NCBI RefSeq assembly: GCF_019693215.1
Contig: NZ_CP081183.1
Location: 2,049,226 to 2,113,225 of the forward strand
DNA from: Salinarchaeum sp. IM2453
Lineage (GTDB): Archaea; Halobacteriota; Halobacteria; Halobacteriales; Salinarchaeaceae
Reading direction: 5' to 3'
Length of the DNA stretch: 64,000 bases
The notes below the pieces were generated by a model. The model did no database searches. It had not been told where the DNA came from and saw only the letters and a list, made by a program, of their open reading frames with translations. This document shows positions 60,404 through 64,000 of this stretch, one piece after another. A program made the position numbers and the translations under genes. Within the stretch, counting starts at the first letter, position 1. Each line of letters begins with the position of its first letter.

Positions 60404-62983
60404 ATGACTGACGACGACGATAGTATTGTTCGATCGACACTTGGACGTATAGGACGAGCATCAGCGACCCGACGAAGAGCTGTGTTCATCGGTGTTGTTA
60501 TTCTCCTTGGCATCTCGCTTGTGGGTGCAGTTGGAGTACAGATGAGTCTGGGTATGGAATTATACATTGAAGACGACTCAGACACGATGGAAGACTGGGA
60601 TGAGATTCAGGAGGATTTCGATAAGGGTAATGTTGTGTTTGTTGAGATAGAGGCTGATGATGAGACTGACTTATATGAACCGGAAAATACAGAGCAAATT
60701 TCTGAGTTATATCAAAACTACTACGATGACCTGAAACACGATGAGGATATCGAGGCCGCCTCTCTAGTTACTAGTTTCGCTCATCCAATCAAGGCAGGTC
60801 ACGGGGAAATCGACGTTGAAAATGATACTCGTACAGCACTTCTAGAATCTGTTAATCATTCGTTTAATGAACATCGTTCGAATATGGGTGTTATTGCGAA
60901 CCTCCACCCAGACATTCAGGAACACGAGGATTATGATGAATTACAAGATCAGCTCGATGAGGGTGAGTACCCAGTTGTAGCCAAAAATGGAACTGAGATG
61001 TTCGAGGACGGTAGTACTGCAATCATCATGATCCAGTATGGTGATGTCGATATCCCAGAGGATGAAGAAGGAGATTTCTTCGGATTCTTGCCACCAAGTG
61101 AGGACGAGATCATTGAACAGCAGATCCGAGAAACCACGAATGCAACTGGTCTTCCAGACGAATGGGATGTCACTTTTACTGGGTCCCCGATTTTTGAGGA
61201 AGCTGCTTTTGGACTGATGCTTCCTGAGATGATTACGTTATTCGCAGCCGCGTTTCTGATTATTCTGTTTATGGTCGTGTTAATTATGCGAAGCCGGCTC
61301 CGGAAAACACGACGAGTCGCAATTCCGTTAACCACCACTCTTGTTGCGCTGATTGCGATGCTTGGCATGATGGGATTTGTCGGCTTTAATTTCAATGCCA
61401 TTATGCTCGGGGTGATGCCTGTTGCTCTCGGCTTGGGGATTGACTACGGCTTACAAATCCAAACCAGATACGTTGAAGAACGGAAAGCAGGTCGTAGTCC
61501 AGTTGAGGCAGCGGAGATAGCAACACAAACGACTGGATATGCATTAACACTTGCACTTGGTACCACTGCTGTCGGCCTTGGTTCCTTGTTAGCTGCAGAA
61601 GTCCCGCCAGTTCGGCAATTTGGTGTGACTGCTGCGTTCAGCGTTTTCATGGCGATGATTTTATCAGTAACCCTGCTGATTGCATTACTCGTTACGTTTG
61701 ATGATGAGCCTGTTGAGGCACCAACAAGCGCAAGTACCTCTATTGGAGATGTAGAAACCCGTGCAAATGGATCTGGTGCTGACGAAAACCCAACTGGTCT
61801 TGAAGGTGTATTCGATAAGCTCGGCAGTGGGATTTCGGCCCGTCCCCTGCTCGTGATTGTTCTATTAGGTGCCTTGATTGGTGGTGGACTTGTTGCGTAT
61901 CCAGCTGTTGATACACAAGAAGATATGCTCGACTACTGGCCAGATATCGAAGAACGACAAGATATTCGTGATCTTGAGGACAATGTTCCAAGTCCGAACA
62001 TCAACTATATTATCGTTGAATCCGAGAACGACGATGATATTTATACTCGCGAACACTTCGAGGAGATGCAGTCATTCCAACATGAGATAGAAGACTCTCA
62101 TGAGGATGTAATTACAGTAATGAGTGCTGCTAGAGCAATGGAAGTCGGAAATACCACTGTTCCTGTAGAAGGACCTGAGCATGATCAATTACCACCAGAG
62201 GGAGAGGAATTTGATGATGAACTTGAGCTTCGAACCGAAATTGATCGACCTCCACAGCTTGGTCTTCACCCAGACAACCACTCTGACCGGATGGTCATTC
62301 AAGTCTTCGTTGGTGATGTCGAAGGTGAAGAGGAGCGCCAAGTCATCAATAGTCTTGATGAAGCAGCAGACAATGCTCTCAACAACTCAGCATATGACAC
62401 CCGAGTCACTGGTGAGATGGTACTGAACCGGAATGTCATTGAAAATGTGACTTCTGGTCTAACACGGACGACCATTATAAGTTTCACACTCGGTATGGTC
62501 TTCTTAGGCCTAGTGCTCCGATCTGGCCGTGAATCTGTCTTGCTTGTGGGAAGTGTTGCTGCAAGCGCAATGGCGTTAGTTGCCGGAGGGATGTATCTAC
62601 TTGATGTCCCGTGGAACCCACTGACTGTAACAACTGCTTCAATCGTGCTCGGTGTTGGTATCACCTACGGCATTCACATATACGAGCGGTTCCGGGAAGA
62701 ACGTCTCTCTGGAGCAGATCCAGATACAGCAATTAAAACGGCGATCTTACGCAAGTCTCGGCCAGTGCTTGCATCCGGAGCAACGACAATGTTCGGATTC
62801 GGTGTGTTAATGATTTCAGACTTCCCTGTGCTTGCCAACTTCGGTATTGCAATTGCACTTGCGATGGGACTGGCATTACTAACAGCATTCGTATTTATGC
62901 CAGCGATCACACTACTGCTCGCCCGACGTGGATATCTTCCTGCAGGAAATGTTCCCGAAGATACAGAAAGAACAGCCGACTAA
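60404..62983 (+). CDS. RND superfamily exporter, MMPL type
   Basis: 859 residues in two similar halves. Each half has one N-terminal span, a large soluble loop rich in acidic residues, and a cluster of about five spans. Half one: VFIGVVILLGISLVGAVG, then MITLFAAAFLIILFMVV. Half two: VIVLLGALIGGGLVAYPAV, then ISFTLGMVFLGLVLRSG and ASIVLGVGITYGIHIYERF. The loops face outside the cell. GVMPVALGLGIDYGLQIQTRYVEERKAG and VGITYGIHIYERFREER are the MMPL-type proton-relay motifs. The substrate is unknown; archaeal members may move lipids or small hydrophobic compounds. Confidence 0.9.
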   Translation: MTDDDDSIVRSTLGRIGRASATRRRAVFIGVVILLGISLVGAVGVQMSLGMELYIEDDSDTMEDWDEIQEDFDKGNVVFVEIEADDETDLYEPENTEQISELYQNYYDDLKHDEDIEAASLVTSFAHPIKAGHGEIDVENDTRTALLESVNHSFNEHRSNMGVIANLHPDIQEHEDYDELQDQLDEGEYPVVAKNGTEMFEDGSTAIIMIQYGDVDIPEDEEGDFFGFLPPSEDEIIEQQIRETTNATGLPDEWDVTFTGSPIFEEAAFGLMLPEMITLFAAAFLIILFMVVLIMRSRLRKTRRVAIPLTTTLVALIAMLGMMGFVGFNFNAIMLGVMPVALGLGIDYGLQIQTRYVEERKAGRSPVEAAEIATQTTGYALTLALGTTAVGLGSLLAAEVPPVRQFGVTAAFSVFMAMILSVTLLIALLVTFDDEPVEAPTSASTSIGDVETRANGSGADENPTGLEGVFDKLGSGISARPLLVIVLLGALIGGGLVAYPAVDTQEDMLDYWPDIEERQDIRDLEDNVPSPNINYIIVESENDDDIYTREHFEEMQSFQHEIEDSHEDVITVMSAARAMEVGNTTVPVEGPEHDQLPPEGEEFDDELELRTEIDRPPQLGLHPDNHSDRMVIQVFVGDVEGEEERQVINSLDEAADNALNNSAYDTRVTGEMVLNRNVIENVTSGLTRTTIISFTLGMVFLGLVLRSGRESVLLVGSVAASAMALVAGGMYLLDVPWNPLTVTTASIVLGVGITYGIHIYERFREERLSGADPDTAIKTAILRKSRPVLASGATTMFGFGVLMISDFPVLANFGIAIALAMGLALLTAFVFMPAITLLLARRGYLPAGNVPEDTERTAD

Positions 62984-63114
62984 CTAAGTTACATATTTTC
63001 TTATTACTGTCCTTAACTGCTTGAATTAGACCTTTATTCAAGTCGCTGATCTGATATTTATAGGATAATTTATACCTCCGACATCGTTTTACGTGACAAG
63101 ACAAACCATACCAT

Positions 63115-63693
63115 ATGCAAAGAACAGAGGAACAGTCACAGGAACAGAGTAGTGAGAAGACAAACATTGCTGAGCGCGCTAATACCGAACAACGCATTAC
63201 CACTAAACATCGGGATGTCTCTTGGACACGAATATGGAGACGGTATCGACGAATTGCGTCACAGCGTTTTAACCGGCGATGTGAAACATTTCGCTCGGCA
63301 GCCGCTGGAGGAATTTGGTCTGCTATTATTGCAGCACCCGTAGCACTAGCGTTTACTAGCGGTTGGGCAGTTCCTCTGTCGTTTATCCTACTCGTTGGCT
63401 TCGGGATGCATTTATTTGTTGGCTATTTTTCTCGAAAACAGCGAGATCACTTTGTACCAGCGCATACGCTTTCTGGAAGCATTGTTATTGGATTCCTCGC
63501 AGTAACTGGATACATCTCCGGTGAGACTGGGTTACTCTTTGCGAGTTTCTACGCAATGATGATCGCATTTCATCTCCCACTGTTGGGATATGTACTCGGG
63601 TACTTTGTCTCTGACCTGAAACGACTCGACTTTGAAGAAGCAAAAAATAAGACGGGAAATGCGCCCAGAGATGACGAGTGGGGACGGATATGA
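63115..63693 (+). CDS. Membrane protein of unknown function
   Basis: 192 residues. A charged N-terminus with Arg-rich WRRYRRIASQRFNRRC is followed by about four hydrophobic spans (AIIAAPVALAFTSGWAVPL, LSFILLVGFGMHLFVGYF, GSIVIGFLAVTGYIS, LLFASFYAMMIAFHL...LGYVLGYFV). The DDEWGRI tail is acidic. It lies 131 bp after the exporter gene on the same strand; joint expression is possible. No family recognised. Confidence 0.65.
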   Translation: MQRTEEQSQEQSSEKTNIAERANTEQRITTKHRDVSWTRIWRRYRRIASQRFNRRCETFRSAAAGGIWSAIIAAPVALAFTSGWAVPLSFILLVGFGMHLFVGYFSRKQRDHFVPAHTLSGSIVIGFLAVTGYISGETGLLFASFYAMMIAFHLPLLGYVLGYFVSDLKRLDFEEAKNKTGNAPRDDEWGRI

Positions 63694-64000
63694 CCCCAAG
63701 TATGATCAAGTGATCTATCCCACGCTTGCGCTGATGCGCTCTTTGCGGGTGAGGTTTCCTGGTTTTGCGACGCGCTTCTTTACGGGTGCTTGGCTGACGC
63801 TGGTCATCTGCACAGGGAGCGCAGCCTCCATAGGTATGGATCCTAAGTGATCCGCTCCTCCCTAGAGGTGATGTCAAGACTCATCTTGACTGCCGTTCTT
63901 GTCAGGATCGAGGGCCAAACGGACGCTGTATCTTTTCCCTACTGCGCTCCTTGAGAACGGGGCTTAGCGCCTGCAATCAGCTAACGTTACTGTTCAGATT
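63694..64000. other. 307-bp terminal stretch, GC-richer, with repeat type D
   Basis: The segment 63720-63840 is richer in GC than the surroundings, has open frames on both strands, and codes for nothing recognisable. It is followed by the type D repeat 63921-63960 (GGACGCTGTATCTTTTCCCT then ACTGCGCTCCTTGAGAACGG). It probably belongs to a mobile element that continues past the window end. Confidence 0.45.
63921..63960 (-). repeat. Repeat type D, second copy
   Basis: Minus strand: CCGTTCTCAAGGAGCGCAGT then AGGGAAAAGATACAGCGTCC. It matches 40011-40050 in order and in the CTCAAGGAGCG and GATACAGC cores. Confidence 0.5.

Noticed and set aside
63632-63850. 72-codon plus-strand frame at the right edge, also an opposite-strand frame
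   Set aside because: Both strands are open because the segment is GC-richer. Neither product looks like a protein family; treated as element DNA.
1-64000. tRNA and rRNA genes
   Set aside because: I looked for the tRNA T-loop sequence and rRNA signatures in the intergenes and saw none. A covariance search would be needed to exclude a tRNA.

Overview
The window looks like chromosome of a halophilic archaeon (Halobacteria). The predicted proteins are acidic and Asp/Glu-rich, promoters are TATA-type, and several genes appear leaderless. The gene set is haloarchaeal: SAMP1-like ubiquitin-like protein, GatD, PurC, DUF63, CRY-DASH, CobN with a fused ChlI/ChlD partner, and small zinc-ribbon proteins. 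By eye the DNA is moderately AT-rich, the intergenic regions are long, and they are littered with relics of IS200/IS605-type elements. That combination is unusual for haloarchaea and resembles Haloquadratum; the species assignment is inference.

Region 1 (1-11.7 kb) is a cobalamin (corrin ring) cluster: truncated cbiG, two tandem cbiH genes, cbiX with a His-rich tail, a fused AAA/VWA chelatase subunit on the opposite strand, cobN, cbiC, cbiE, then cobA behind an element relic. Early (CbiX-type) and late (CobN-type) cobalt chelatases lie side by side.

Region 2 (11.7-26.7 kb) is mixed: a purine/pyrimidine permease, a solitary divergent glycine dehydrogenase subunit 1, a MOSC protein, an overlapping glutaredoxin/redoxin pair, a truncated TnpB, azlCD, a GSA-type aminotransferase, deoC, a lipoamide-dehydrogenase-like enzyme, a two-cysteine VKOR protein and purC.

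Region 3 (26.7-39.4 kb) holds a tRNA methylthiotransferase, DUF63, a PfkB kinase followed by a nucleoside phosphorylase, SAMP1, gatD, several conserved haloarchaeal proteins, a repair block (photolyase/cryptochrome, DNA ligase, beta-lactamase-fold nuclease), a glutaredoxin and a thioesterase.

Region 4 (39.4-52.5 kb) has relic-rich intergenes, a queuosine-precursor-type transporter, an OFA-type MFS carrier, two convergent PAS histidine kinases, an IS608-like element with recognisable ends but an N-terminally deleted tnpB, a TrmB regulator and MgtE.

Region 5 (52.5-64 kb) has a protoporphyrinogen-oxidase-like flavoprotein, a Usp protein, a ribbon-helix-helix regulator, menF, menD and menB for menaquinone, a large RND/MMPL exporter and a membrane protein.

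The most structured non-genic signal is a family of TTAC/TCAA-bounded hairpin elements, from about 50 bp to 1 kb, plus at least two further families of solo element ends ending in TTCAC or carrying a GGCTCCTTGAGG-like core. I did not find a convincing new multi-gene defence or metabolic system. The best candidates for novelty are the mini-hairpin elements, the solitary GcvPA, a hairpin sharing a 12-mer with the trmB start, and a compound palindromic region downstream of trmB.
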